Of a stretch of 64,000 nt of DNA, positions 1 to 10,429 are shown piece by piece. The notes beneath the pieces were generated by a model, which was given only the letters and a program-made list of their open reading frames with translations, ran no database searches and was not told where the DNA came from. The position numbers were made by a program, and so were the translations under genes. The stretch spans positions 171,517,220 through 171,581,219 of the forward strand of contig NC_071390.1 in assembly GCF_022682495.2 (NCBI RefSeq), in the 5' to 3' direction. Source of the DNA: Desmodus rotundus. Taxonomy: Eukaryota; Chordata; Mammalia; Chiroptera; Phyllostomidae. Every line of letters starts with the position of its first letter. The stretch's first letter is position 1.

Positions 1-57
1 GAAATCAGAAAAATTGCTTTTACTAATAATAATGTTATATGAATTTTGTGGTTTGCA

Positions 58-245
58 AAATGGGTCCTAGGCCATCAGTGTCAAGATTCAGAGACTCTAT
101 TAACTCAGAGAAATTGTTAGACATGCAAATTCTTGGGTTCTACCTCAAAACCAGGGAATCAGAAACTCTGAGAATGAGGCCCAGCCATTCGTGTTCATGA
201 AGCCCGTCAGCTGATTCTGGTGCATTTGAAACCCTCTGCTCTAAT
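58..245 (-). mobile_element. MER5A-like hAT-Charlie MITE (old, diverged)
   Basis: Reads like the reverse of MER5A: TGCAAATTCTTGGG near 124, then GAATCAGAAACTCTGAG, a GGCCCAGC block, and GATTCTGGTGCAT near the right end. MER5A is an ancient non-autonomous hAT-Charlie family of placental mammals with no coding capacity. The terminal inverted repeats are too worn to see, so ends are approximate. Confidence 0.6.
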
Positions 246-690
246 TACATGAGGTGGATATGAGTGATCTTGGAGGGAAAGAGTATGAAAGCTAAACACT
301 CATCTTCCTGAGTAGAATATTAAAAGAAAACAGAATAATCAGAATAGTAATATAAGAGTATTCTGAAATGTAGGTATCAATACCAATGGAACCAGGTACA
401 ATTATTAAAAGGGTTTACTTTGGGGGAATCAAGAAGTAGAACTGGAAAGTATAGGACAGGGAACTGTTATTTTTCTTTATGACACTTCTAGTGGTATTTG
501 ATTTTTAAATTATTTAAATGTGTAATTTAATAAAAACAAAACAAATAATTGCTAAGTAATAAATGCATATTGACAAAAGCATTGATTTCCAAGAAAAATA
601 ACAGAGACATAATATTTGTACAAGTGATTAATATCTTCTGTATAATTTGAAAAATGTGCTTTTATCTGTCACTCTGCATTATGGTCTTTG
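246..690. other. Unassigned AT-rich interval
   Basis: No repeat, exon or RNA gene is recognised. The stretch is AT-rich with several A-runs around 520-600 and no long reading frame. Confidence 0.4.
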
Positions 691-698
691 CCCTAGAG

Positions 699-972
699 CA
701 GCGATTTTCGTCTGACGTGCTGCTGTGCCCTGCAAGAATTTTTAAAGCGTGAAGCACCTAACTATTTAGTCAGAGGCACTGACCTCCTTTCCCTTAGGTT
801 GTCAAATAAAAAATGACAACAGCCAACACAACAACAGCTGTCCGGTGTGAATGAATCAAAATTGTATCTATTTTTTATCAGATTGGCATAAAGTATGACA
901 TTTTTGGCATGCCATAGAATTTTAGTAATTAATTTATGTGTGCCACGAGATGAAAATGGTTGAAAACTGTTG
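699..972. mobile_element. Non-autonomous hAT transposon (bat nhAT type) with intact 8-bp target-site duplication
   Basis: The ends CAGCGATTTTCG (699-710) and TTGAAAACTGTTG (960-972) form imperfect terminal inverted repeats of the hAT form CAGYGGTTTTCA. Exact 8-bp copies of CCCTAGAG flank it at 691-698 and 973-980, which is the duplication length hAT transposases make. Inside, GTTGTCA (798-804) and TGACAAC (814-820) form a 7-bp stem. At 274 bp there is no transposase, so it must have been moved in trans. Its sequence resembles nhAT elements I know from bats such as Myotis; the subfamily name is not certain. Confidence 0.85.
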
Positions 973-980
973 CCCTAGAG

Positions 981-1981
981 TTTGCTATTCACTTATGAAT
1001 TTTCTGAAAATAAAGTGTTATAGCTAAAGGTTGGATGGCCATCTGAAAATCTGAATAACATCTGATATTAAAGTATTAAAGACCTTAACAAGGAAGCTAA
1101 CAGAGAAAAAAAAGAAGTGGTGTGATTGATGTTTAGGAGAAGGAACTACTAAGTGTGTGGCCAGTTTTTATGGAGAAGAAAAAAGTTGGAGTTGACTATA
1201 TCTATCACGAAGGAGTTTGGGAACTGGAGTAACAACAGCCGTGGACATTGAAAGCAGAAGGGCAGGCAGATGACTCAACTTCCTAGAACATTCAGATGCA
1301 GAGGTCATAAAAGCAAATGGATACTCAGACCTGCGGCGTAGACAGAATAAAAAACTGGGGTGATGGTGTTGTCAACTAGCTGCCTTCTCTGTAGGAGGAG
1401 AGGTTAAAACTATGGCCCGGTCAACTAAGAAAGGACAGAACTTTCTTGAGGCTCTTGACGTTATTGTCATGGGGGCTTCTTTAGTTTTCTATTCAGACTG
1501 AGACAGTTCCATAAATACTGTTAGTGATGATCTATTGCTTTCCTACTTCTGGAGCTGTGTAGTGTCTGATAATGTAAAACTAACATGAAATGATGATTTA
1601 TATTTCCATGATTGCTTGATGGGTAACTAAGAAAAATGTCTAAATATATATATGCAAATGCATTGATCAACCCGTCTCACTTTTCAAAGGATCTGTTTTG
1701 TATTCAGCTTTCACATAGACTTTTTGATTTATCAGAAGATTTAACTGTGTATAGTATTTGGGTTTACATGGAATAGGATGAATTTTAATGAAAACCATTT
1801 ATCATCTTCAGGACTTAGCCAATACAGGTACAAGTCAAGACTGTTACTCTTTTGCACGTTTGAGCATATTGCAATGGCATTATATCAACTTCTAGAACAG
1901 GACCTTGGGTTTTGAACCCACCATTTAGAAAATGTCAGAAACACAATATGATTTTTAGAATGATAATGATAACCCAATCTT
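981..1981. other. Unassigned unique interval
   Basis: No recognisable repeat, exon or RNA gene between the hAT element and the L1 end. It is moderately AT-rich and has no reading frame of note. Confidence 0.4.
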
Positions 1982-2000
1982 AAAAATAATGATTATTCTT

Positions 2001-2139
2001 TTTTTTATTGTTATTCAATTACAGTTGTGTGCCTTTTCTCCCCATCCCTCCACCCCACCCCAGCTGAACCCACCTCCCTCCCCCCTCTCCACCCTCCCCC
2101 TTGGTTTTGTCCATGTGTCCTTTATAGTAGTTCCTGTAA
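2001..2139 (-). mobile_element. Bat L1 3'-end fragment, severely 5'-truncated, with perfect 19-bp target-site duplication
   Basis: Read on the minus strand this is the last ~139 bp of an L1: C-rich on the plus strand (TTACAGTTGTGTGCC then CCCC-rich tracts, then TTTTGTCCATGTGTCC), ending at a poly-T that is the reverse of the L1 A-tail (2001-2008). The 19-bp sequence AAAAATAATGATTATTCTT flanks it exactly at 1982-2000 and 2140-2158, the mark of target-primed reverse transcription. No coding sequence is retained. It is similar to 2934-3311 and 23365-23443. Confidence 0.85.
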
Positions 2140-2206
2140 AAAAATAATGATTATTCTTAAGCTTTGTAACTCAAGCTCAATAGTAATCATGATAATGAGA
2201 ATAAAA

Positions 2207-2340
2207 ATAATTTATTGAGCATCTACCATATACCAGATTCTATGTTAGTAGTCTTTATATGTTTGATTTAATTTCCTTTAAAGCTCATCTAGGTTTCTCT
2301 ACCTGATAGATATAAAAATTGAAGTTAGGAGACTATATGA
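2207..2340 (-). repeat. MIR SINE fragment
   Basis: TTTATTGAGCATCTACCATATACCAG followed by a TTTAATTTCCTTTAAAG stretch matches the reverse of the MIR 3' half. Old and diverged; it begins about 50 bp beyond the preceding L1 insertion. Confidence 0.6.
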
Positions 2341-2611
2341 GGGTGATTATATGAAAATATGGTCATTTAGCTGTTATGATAGGAGCATAAAACTCTAACC
2401 TAAGTTCTCTCCCTACAAAGTTATTATTTCTCCACATTCTGAAAGAGTCATCAGCAAAAAATATGAACTGATCTCAAGTTTATCTTTCTTTAAAGCCCAC
2501 ATATTCATGTCAATGCCATGGTATATCACAGAAGAACTAAAGAAAGGAAACAACTCTATCCAGATGCTGCATAAAACTTGCATAATGTTGACTAATTGAT
2601 AAATGGATGAA

Positions 2612-2845
2612 TGACTCAATGAATATTTACTGGCACTCACTAAAGTCCTGGCATGTATTACTGCAAACAGGAGAGCTAAACACCATAGCTATCTGTCGCT
2701 TACTGAGGGTCATTTTACACATCATGAAGTGGAGGTTAAGAGAATTTAAGGCTAGAGAATAAGTAGTTATGGATGGGGGGATGCAGGGGACTGAAACTGG
2801 GTAAGCAAACTTCAAAGCACATACATTATTACTGTTATGCCACCT
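2612..2845 (-). repeat. MIR SINE fragment
   Basis: Reverse-MIR pattern: GAATATTTACTGGCAC, then GAAGTGGAGGTTAAGAGAA in place of the GAGGCACAGAGAGGTTAAG box, then GGGGACTGAAACTGGGTAAG. Diverged but in the right order. Confidence 0.55.
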
Positions 2846-2933
2846 CAGAAATAGAAGACAATGTTCCTTGTCGAATTAGGGAGACAAGATTAAATAATAA
2901 ATAACCAATGAGATTCAAAATATGGGCATTTTA

Positions 2934-3311
2934 TTTTTTATATTAATTATTTTATTTGTTTATTGTTGTTCAAGTACAGTTGTCTCCATTTTCCCCCCAA
3001 CACTGTCCCCTACCCCCCCTACCTCCCACCTTCAATCCTACCCCTCTTTGGCTTTGTCCATGAGTCCTTTATACATGTTGCTTGATAACCCTTCCACTTC
3101 TTTCCGCCATTATCCCCCTCTGCCCTCCCCTCTGGTTACTGTCAGTTTGTTCTTTATGTTAATGTCTCTGGTTCTATTTTGTTTGCTTGTTTGTTTTGTT
3201 GATTAGATTCCACTTATAGGTGAGATCCTATGGTATTTATCTTTCACCACCTGGCTTATTTCACTTAGCATAATGCTCTCTAGTTCCATCTATGCAATTG
3301 GAAAGTTTACA
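2934..3311 (-). mobile_element. Bat L1 3'-end fragment, 5'-truncated, with target-site duplication
   Basis: Contains the reverse of the bat L1 3' region: TTGTTCAAGTACAGTTGTC, CCCCACC-rich tracts, GGCTTTGTCCATGAGTCC, TCTGGTTACTGTCAGTTTG and TGGCTTATTTCACTTAGC near 3250. An AT-rich reversed tail lies at the left. TGGGCATTTTA (2923-2933) and TAGGCATTTTA (3312-3322) flank it as an 11-bp duplication with one mismatch. Only about 0.38 kb of the 3' end was copied; no ORF2 protein remains. Confidence 0.85.
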
Positions 3312-3322
3312 TAGGCATTTTA

Positions 3323-3798
3323 AAGGTGCACATTTGAAACAATTTGCAAAACACCATTTGAGGATCAGTTTTATGGGTCTACAATGCTCTTTTTTGTATT
3401 TTAAGTTGAAAATGCCCTACCACCATTTCTGCAGGTCAACATGAAATTCCACCAACTGCTCTAAATGCAGGAAGAAATAAATCACATTGTCAATACCATA
3501 GAAATAATTATATTTTCAAGGTCACAATCAATCACCATAAACTCAGTACCTTCCTCTTGGGATAAAAATGTTCAAATCTGTGATTATACTTTGTGTCATT
3601 TTGAAAAGAATTTGCCCATTGATACAGTGAGTCGTGAAAAAATCTGTGTGATATTCATTGTAATCTGTTGCATCTTTACTTTGATTTTTGTTCCACAAAA
3701 TAATAGCAATCATAGCAATAATACTAATATGTATAATTATTATTTTTGTGGTACTTCATTATTTCAAAAATGTTTTTATGTTCAGTGTCTTGCTTAGT
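3323..3798. other. Unassigned interval
   Basis: No repeat or gene recognised. A frame at 3465-3797 is open for 110 codons but shows no domain, no convincing splice sites and AT-driven composition. Confidence 0.35.
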
Positions 3799-3799
3799 T

Positions 3800-3935
3800 C
3801 TGATAATAGTCCTCTAATTCAGGACCATGATGACAATCATTTCTATATTATAGATACAGATGGTCAGGGAGGTTTAGAATGTTCTTCAAGGTCATCTAAT
3901 TACTAGGTAGAAGAACTGGGAATCAAACACACAGC
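3800..3935 (-). repeat. MIR SINE fragment
   Basis: TATAGATACAGATGGTCAGG, AAGGTCATCTAATTACTAGG and GAACTGGGAATCAAAC follow the order of the reversed MIR core (GATGAGGAAACTG, AAGGTCACACAGC, AGCCGGGATTCGAAC). Confidence 0.6.
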
Positions 3936-5750
3936 AGTTAAGGAAGGAAAAACAAGATAGCTATTGTGTATGTTTTTAAAAATTAGACAAACAGGGCAAA
4001 GCCTTTCTTCTCACTAGTCTATGAACACAGCTGACCAAGCAAGTACAACAGTGAATTTGACTGATTCTGATTTCAATGCTCTTAGCTCCTGGCTTTATTT
4101 GCCCACTTTCAAGGACTCCTGCCCCTTTTCTGCAAATGCTGGCTGTATTTTCTCATGGTTTTGACACTTCAGAACATTACAGGATGATTTTCTCATTGAA
4201 TTTCCAGAGGCACTGACCTCCAGCTCCAGCTCCATTTCCATTCCACTTAGTATCAGCCATTTCTTCTCATGGATTCTGGTTGTTATTTCAGTATAACTTC
4301 ATGCTCTCCTTTTCCACGTGAATCCGTTTGAGTCTCTAATGGAGGCCAAAACCCATCTCAATGATCAACCAGCTGAAGTTCGAAGAAAACATTCCCCTGA
4401 CCTGAGAAAGACTGGAATGAGGGGAAAAGGGGCAAGAAAAGAATATAATTAAAAATGGGTACAAATACACGAATGGTGTGGGTTTGTTTCCTTGAAACAG
4501 AAGGAGAAAAAAACTTAGGTGACATGATCCAACAAAAGCAAAGGGTCCCGGATGTTGGGAACACCAGGACCAGAGGCCTCTGGTACGTTGCCAGTGTTCT
4601 GAGTTGTTGGGTCCACAGATCTAAGCTGACTTAAGAACAGAAAGAAGTTTCCTATGTGAAAGAATATGAAACATATGCATTAGTAATAGCTATGCTCCGC
4701 GGTGTTCTTCTGAGTCAACTTGTTATGTGAGGCACACTGATCACTTCTTGAGTAGCCTGCAAATCATAAAACACTCAGATGAACTCAGTATGTGAAAGCT
4801 CTTTTCAATAGAAGACACTTTGTTCAATCTGACAACAAACTCATACAGAACTTTTACTAATTAAAAAAATGTGAATGAGATGTTTTCTTAAGGCATAGCT
4901 AAATGCAAGTATTCAAAGAAGGTTGTTAGGAATTTATCTATCACCATTCTTTTCGGCTCTTTTGCTCTGCGTTGCCTTCATTCTCAGGAAAGAAATCCCA
5001 TCTCTGTGAGGGCTTTGGGCTCGTATTTAACTCCGTCTGGAAAGGACCCAGAACCCCCTAGGATGGATCTGCTATAACATTGTGAGAATGTGGTGTCATT
5101 GAAGAACATAGTGTGGAAGCCCACCTCTAAAGGCCACAAGGAACGTATTTCTAGTCAAAAACACTAATTGGGTTCTTTAGCTTGTTGCAGAAAGAAATTA
5201 TTTATCTCCTGGGGACCTAGATGTGAAGAGAGAATTGGACATAATTGTTCATATGATTTGGGCTTCTGTTGGAAGGCTCCAAGCAAAGTTTAAGAAAGCA
5301 GAGTTCAGATGTTTTTAAAAAGTGAAGGCAATTTAATGACTGGGTATCATGATAAATGTAATTGAGGTGGCAGGTGGGAGAAAATGGAGTTAGAACTGCC
5401 CTCCTGAAGGAGCCGCAATCACAGAAGTGCGGTGTATGTCACAAGATGGGGACACTCAGGCGTTTCTGTGGTCGTGAGGAGCCTGGTATGCATCTTGTTC
5501 AAATGTGGTCAGACTGGCTATATGTGTTTTCCTTGTTTGAGCATCCTTTGTGTTTCATTGGAAATGTTGCACTCTTATGTTACAAGGCTGTTTTGTTTTG
5601 TTTTATGTTTTTTGGGTGTTTAAAAAATTTTTTTAATGGTTCAGATTGGAATGACAGGTGAGTTCCTTCCCTCCTGATCTTAATCCTTGTTCTCTCTCTC
5701 CTTTCTGACCTCAGTGAACATTCATACCATTGTATTGTGACAAGAACATA
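3936..5750. other. Unassigned repeat-poor interval
   Basis: I recognise no mobile element over 1.8 kb. A frame at 5362-5661 is open for 99 codons but has no family resemblance and runs into T-rich sequence, so it is not called. Confidence 0.35.
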
Positions 5751-5965
5751 TAATAGTCCCCCCTTATCCAGAGTCCCTTTACACAGCCCCTTTCACTTAG
5801 CCGTGGTCAACCTCAGTCTGAAAATATTGCATGGAAAACTCCAGATATGAACAATTCATAAGTTTTAAATTGCATTCCATTCTGAGTAGTGTGATGAAAT
5901 CTTGCATGGAGTGTGGCAGTATCATAGTGCTTGTGTTCAAGTTGCCCTTATTTTACTTACTAATG

Positions 5966-6160
5966 GACCAAAAGTGCAAGAGCGGGGATGCTGGCCATCC
6001 GGATATGCCAAGAGCACCCATAAAGTTTTCCTTTAAGTGTAAAGGTAAAAGTTCTAGACTTGGCAAAGAAAGAAAAAGTATACACTGAGGTTGGTGAAAT
6101 CCACAATAAAAATGAATCTTCTATCCATGAAGTTATAAAGTAGGAAAAAAATTCATACTA
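5966..6160 (+). pseudogene. Decayed N-terminal part of a Tigger transposase
   Basis: The short frame ending at 6088 carries KSGDAGHPDMP and KGKSSRLGKERKS, recalling the CENP-B-like helix-turn-helix N-terminus of Tigger transposases. Beyond its stop another frame resembles the next helix. The DDE catalytic region is missing because the element is internally deleted. Assignment is by remembered family pattern. Confidence 0.5.
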
Positions 6161-6393
6161 GTTTGCTGAGAGAGAAGTGAGAGACCACATTCACATAACT
6201 TTTAATAGGGCAGATTGTTATAGTTGCTCTACTTTTATTAGTTAGTGTTAATCTCTTAATGTGACTACTTTATAAATTAAATTTTATCACAGGTGTGTAT
6301 GCATAGGAAAAACTAGTATATATAAGGGTTGGTAATATCCAGGCTTCAGAAATGTGCTGGAGGATCTAAGAACAAATCACATGCGATAAAGGC

Positions 6394-6407
6394 GGGGGGG
6401 GGGGGGG
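6394..6407 (+). repeat. Poly-G tract (14 G)
   Basis: Fourteen consecutive G residues at the right terminus of the Tigger element, where the family has a shorter G-run. Probably slippage expansion, or an assembly length error. Confidence 0.9.
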
Positions 6408-6784
6408 TGCGGTTCAGCACTCAGCAGCACCAAAGGGAATGGAACAAAATGGAGCAAGCCCAGGCAGTTCATTTGTGACGGACCACTAAGGTCTGAGCAT
6501 GCCTCAGGAACAAGTAGGGGGAAGAGGTAGCACATCCTTCCATAAAGTGAATATAGTTCTCTCACTAATCTCCAGCCATAAAAGCTGAGATTGGAAGAAT
6601 TCTCACTGGTCTACTGCCTTTAAGACATAAGAACCCAACTCACATATTCTGTGTTTCAGCAACTTTCTCTGATTCTGATCAACCAGTTCAGTAATAATGC
6701 CTTGTGTAGCAGGAGTGGGTAAGAGGGATCTATCTTAGGAGTGGGGAAAGCATCCTCCAATAATGCTTGAAGACAGAAGAGTAC

Positions 6785-6975
6785 CATGTTTAAGAACATG
6801 GGTTTTGGAAGCAGAAAACATAGAATCAATGTGTAATCCCATCATGAATGTTCATGTCATATTAGATAAGTCACTATGGCTCAGTTCTGACAGTCTATTC
6901 AACAGGTTGTGGTGAGGATTAAATGAAGTAATACATAGGGTACTTTCATAGTACCTGACTCACACTCAGCACAGA
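6785..6975 (+). repeat. MIR SINE
   Basis: Sense MIR order is visible: AAGAACATGGGTTTTGGAAGC, then TTAGATAAGTCACTATGGCTCAG, then TGGTGAGGATTAAATGAAGT and AGTACCTGACTCACA. The closing core GAGGATTAAATGA is well preserved. Confidence 0.75.
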
Positions 6976-8120
6976 GTGCATGGTGACCAGTAGCGGAGTT
7001 ATGAAGAGGCCATGAAGTCACAGTGCTCCAGGAAAACCAATGCTGGAATAAAAGGAGAGATTTCTTGATAGAGATGACATGGTTGCCCACAGGGTTTCTC
7101 TATTCTGTCCCAGAAGCTAGTAATTTCCTCAGAGTATGCCTTAATACGTGAAAAAGGAGAGCTGCACAGGTAGAATTATCTGCCTACCATAACAAGGTTT
7201 AGGGAATTAACTCAGGTACTCTATCTACCAGACAACATGAGAGAAACTGGGAATTAATGATGAAAAGATGATCTGTGTCCATACAGAAGTCTCAGACATT
7301 ATTGCAATTAATATTTGGTACTGGTAATAGAAATGCTCAGTTCCTATCAGCAGCACAAGTTGTAGATGTATTAGGACGTGTCTGAGGTGGTCCATAGCAG
7401 ACTCAGGCAGCAGGATGCAGGGATGAAGTTGGCACTACCAAAGGGTCCTGAACCAAGACCCTAAATTTCTGTTTCTCCAGTTCAGAATCAGAAAATTAGG
7501 AAAGATGGATGAGGAAGTATTTTCTGGATACAAGATCAGATTCTTTACTATATGAATAGATCTAAGAGAAATGTTTAGCTAAGAATTTTAAGCACAGATA
7601 AGTTCATTTTTGCTGCATTTTGGTATATTTGGCTCCTGCTTAGGAGCGATTGCATTTTGGGGAGCAATCGCTCCCCAAAGCAATTGCATTGACCTCTGAG
7701 TCAGCCTTGAAGACATGAGGAACACTGAATTATTGGAAATTCATTTTGTCACAAGTCTCAAAACAAATCATGTTCAGGGGTCAGTGATTCTAATTTTACT
7801 CAGAAATGTCATCGGAATACACTGTTGCCCTTTGTTTTCCCAAGGTTTTTACTTGCTTCTCTAATCAAAAGATAATACCTGGACAGCTAAAGCACAATGA
7901 TGCTTTGCAAAGCAGTCTTCCCCACCCCTTTTAATAACATCTGGTAGGAAGCGAATACAGCAGTTTGTATCCTGGTAACAACGCCACAGACTCACTGAGA
8001 CACCAATACAATATGCATATTCTCTCTACCATGAACTTATAGAATGCATTTGGTCAAGTCACCTCTGTGGCCTAAGTTTTCTAGTAAAATAAAAGAAGAA
8101 GATGGATCAGTAATATTTTC
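6976..8120. other. Unassigned interval containing an inverted-repeat structure
   Basis: No mobile element recognised. The notable content is the pair of overlapping hairpins at 7643-7679, listed separately. Confidence 0.35.
7643..7679. other. Two overlapping, mutually exclusive perfect hairpins
   Basis: Hairpin A pairs GGAGCGATTGC (7643-7653) with GCAATCGCTCC (7664-7674), 11 bp, loop 10 nt. Hairpin B pairs TTTGGGGAGC (7656-7665) with GCTCCCCAAA (7670-7679), 10 bp, loop 4 nt. They share bases, so only one can form. ATTGCATT also recurs just downstream at 7684. No terminator or miRNA context is evident. Confidence 0.85.
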
Positions 8121-8136
8121 TCATAAAAAATTATGA

Positions 8137-8358
8137 GCCTTGTCTGGTGTGGCTCAGTGGATTCAGTGTCAGCCTGCCAACTGAAAGGTCGCTGGTTCGA
8201 TTCCCACTTGGGGTGCATGCCTGGGTTGTGGGCCAGGTCCCCACTTGGGGGTGTACAAGAAGCAACCAATCAATGTATCTTTTGCACATCGATGTTTCTC
8301 TCCCTCTCTTTCCGCCTCCCTTCCTGTCTCTCTAAAAATAAATAAATAAAATATTTTT
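8137..8358 (+). mobile_element. VES SINE (bat tRNA-derived), full length, A and B boxes intact
   Basis: Begins GCCTTGTCTGGTGTGGCTCAG and retains a pol III A box (TGGCTCAGTGG, 8150-8160) and B box (GGTTCGATTCC, 8194-8204). The body continues through GCATGCCTGGGTTG and GTTTCTCTCCCTCTC to an (AAAT)n tail at about 8334-8350. AAAAATTATGA flanks it at 8126-8136 and 8359-8369. VES is mobilised by L1 and occurs in yangochiropteran bats. Differences from the usual core, such as CACTTGGGGT, show it is not recent. Confidence 0.92.
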
Positions 8359-8754
8359 AAAAATTATGAAAGCTGATAGGTTTGTATGTCCTCGGTATAA
8401 AAGCCACTTTTATTAGTTAGAAAGAGGCATTTAATTTTAATGATATAGAGGCCAAGGATGTTGGTACACAGTGTTATCAACAATTCACCTGAATAGAGGC
8501 TGTGTGCAAGCTGCTGGCTACACATTGTTGCTGGTAAATTGAAATCAATAGACCATTTAAACGTTATTGATTTTTTTTTAGATTTAAGCATCAAGTGTAT
8601 GTAAAATATATTGAAACTGAGCTGGAAATATATAATCTCATATGGTTCAATGACATTCAGAATCGGGTTGATTTAGAAACAAAAAAAACCCCAAATCTTG
8701 TACTTCATTCTTTCTCATGTTAAATATTTATTTCTTAAATTATCCAAATAATAT

Positions 8755-8910
8755 TAACAAGACCTAACACTTACCAAGTGCCTACTTTCCAGAAGAAACT
8801 CTCTGTGCCCATATTATCTATAATTCTATAATTTTCACAATAACCCTGTAATATTTTTATAAATAACATTGGGTTTGGTAAATGGCAGATGCAGGCTTTG
8901 AACCCATGTG
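8755..8910 (-). repeat. MIR SINE fragment
   Basis: CACTTACCAAGTGCCTACTTTCCAG, then TTTTCACAATAACCCTGTAA and GGCTTTGAACCCATG follow reversed MIR order. Confidence 0.65.
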
Positions 8911-9419
8911 TAGCAGATCGAAAAGTGCCTGCAGTGTTCTTGGTGACACTCTTCTTTTCCAAAATTTCCCTGCAGGGGTAGAAAAATGTAAGGGGGAATA
9001 TGGTTGTTTGTCTCGAAAGATCTCTTCCTTCCCCAACTGATGAGTCAAGCCTCCCACATTGATGTGTGTTCCTGTCAGTCCTCTTTCCTTGAATGGAAGC
9101 TGAGCCCTAATATTAGCTGTGAATAGGAGAACACAGCAGAAGGGGGATTGAGTGACTTCAGAGGCTCACTTAGGCAAAGCCAGGCAGCTTCTCAGGGCTT
9201 TCTGGGAAAGCTTCCTCCCAGGGAACATTCCTCACCTTGATCACTCTTTTCCCAGCTGGCCCACAACAGGTCCAACGCCATGTTTCCACAGACATAATGA
9301 TAATCTAGAATAATCTAGATTGATGTCCATGCAGATGCCCAAGAAGACAACACAAGCAAATAGAAGAATCCTAGGCTGCAGTTTGCTTGGTTCCTTCCTT
9401 TCTTCGTTTGAAACATATG

Positions 9420-9500
9420 GGATGCTCTGTGCCTGGCACTGGTGGGATTGGGAGGAATGAAACAAAGTCCCTGACCACAAGATGCTCATCGAACAAAGGA
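9420..9500 (-). repeat. L2 LINE 3'-end fragment
   Basis: GTGCCTGGCACTGGTGGGA, AATGAAACAAAGTCCCTGACC and AAGATGCTCATCG mirror the reversed L2 3' end (GGCACTGTGCTAGG, ACAAAGTCCCTGCCC, ATGGAGCTTACA). Confidence 0.5.
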
Positions 9501-10120
9501 AGACACAGACTCAAGTCTGGCAAACAATTTTGTAAAAACTTTCGGGTAGAAAGTGCAGCAGGCATGGTAACTCCTGGCTAAGGGAGTGTGCGGCCCTTGA
9601 TGGGACAAACAGGACATGTGCCCAGACCTGGCGCTGAGTGTGAAAAAGGAGCACATCACACTAGCAGAGGCCGGGAGGCTAGCAGAGTAAGGCTGAGGAG
9701 GGTCTTCTGTGCACAAGGAGAAGGAAACAATTGAAAAGCAACAATAAGAGAAAGGAACACAGGCTGATATTTTATAAAAAAGTTTTTATAAAGTCCAGTA
9801 ACTTTCTGTGTTTGAAAAGTCTGCACCACTTCTCTCAACCCAAAGGTACTAAGGGCAGTTTCCTTTGAAACAGAAAGCTATTTTTCTTTGCCTTTGGTTC
9901 CAATAAGGAAGCAGAAGAAAGTACTAAATTAAATCAGATTTAAAAAATTACTTGAGGTACAATATCCTAGGCACTGTGAAACAAGGTAAAAAAAAAAATC
10001 AACATAATCCTTACGCTCATGGAACTTAGAAATCAAAATAAAGGAAATACTATGAAGCAGAATTGGGGGAAACAGTATATGTTAAGAGAATTTCCTTATT
10101 TGGTAACCTCTAAAATAATG
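9501..10120. other. Unassigned interval
   Basis: No gene or repeat firmly recognised; overlapping short frames on both strands at 9371-9838 are taken as chance. The left 200 bp could be further degraded L2. Confidence 0.3.
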
Positions 10121-10124
10121 TTAA

Positions 10125-10385
10125 GTGATGTTTATTGAGAGCTCAGCACCTTCAAGTGCTTACATTATTAACTTATTTAATTTTCACAATATAAGCATGA
10201 AAGAGGTATTATTGTATAATGTATATCTGTGTCTGTTTTAAAGACGAGGAAACTGAGGTATAAGAAAGTTGTATAACTTGCTCAGTGTTTCACAGCTTAT
10301 AACCACCAGTGCATGGTATACGGTAAAATACGGTGTATGGTGGGAACTGAATTCAAAGCCAGGCACTGTGATTCTCCTATTTGCT
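10125..10385 (-). repeat. MIR SINE, interrupted
   Basis: TTTATTGAGAGCTCAGCACC, TTTTAAAGACGAGGAAACTGAGG and a TAACTTGCTCAGTGTTTCACAGC segment are clear reversed MIR. About 35 bp of unrelated sequence (10303-10338) separates this from GGTGGGAACTGAATTC. Confidence 0.75.
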
Positions 10386-10429
10386 CTTAAACACTGCATT
10401 AGACGACATTGTATTGCTCTGGTAATTGG

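Larger units (their letters stand above)
5754..6410 (+). mobile_element. Tigger (TcMar-Tigger/pogo) DNA transposon, internally deleted, with transposase remnant
   Basis: Left end reads AGTCCCCCCTTATCC, as in Tigger families beginning with this motif; the right end (GCGATAAAGGCGGGG at about 6384) is its inverted counterpart. TTTATAAATTAAATTTTATCACAGG and GTATATATAAGGGTTGG before the right end also fit. At 5962-6150 the plus strand still resembles the start of a Tigger transposase: a KSGDAG block, then DMP, KGK and RKE remnants, and after a frame break an ES(S)IHEV-like segment. The frame has stops, so it is dead. The exact subfamily is not resolved. Confidence 0.75.

Noticed and set aside
8137..8210. 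tRNA-like A and B boxes suggesting a tRNA gene
   Set aside because: They belong to the tRNA-derived head of a SINE; the body, CT-rich end, tail and flanking duplication exclude a tRNA gene.
8133..8345. Two open frames of 62-70 codons
   Set aside because: They lie within the VES SINE.
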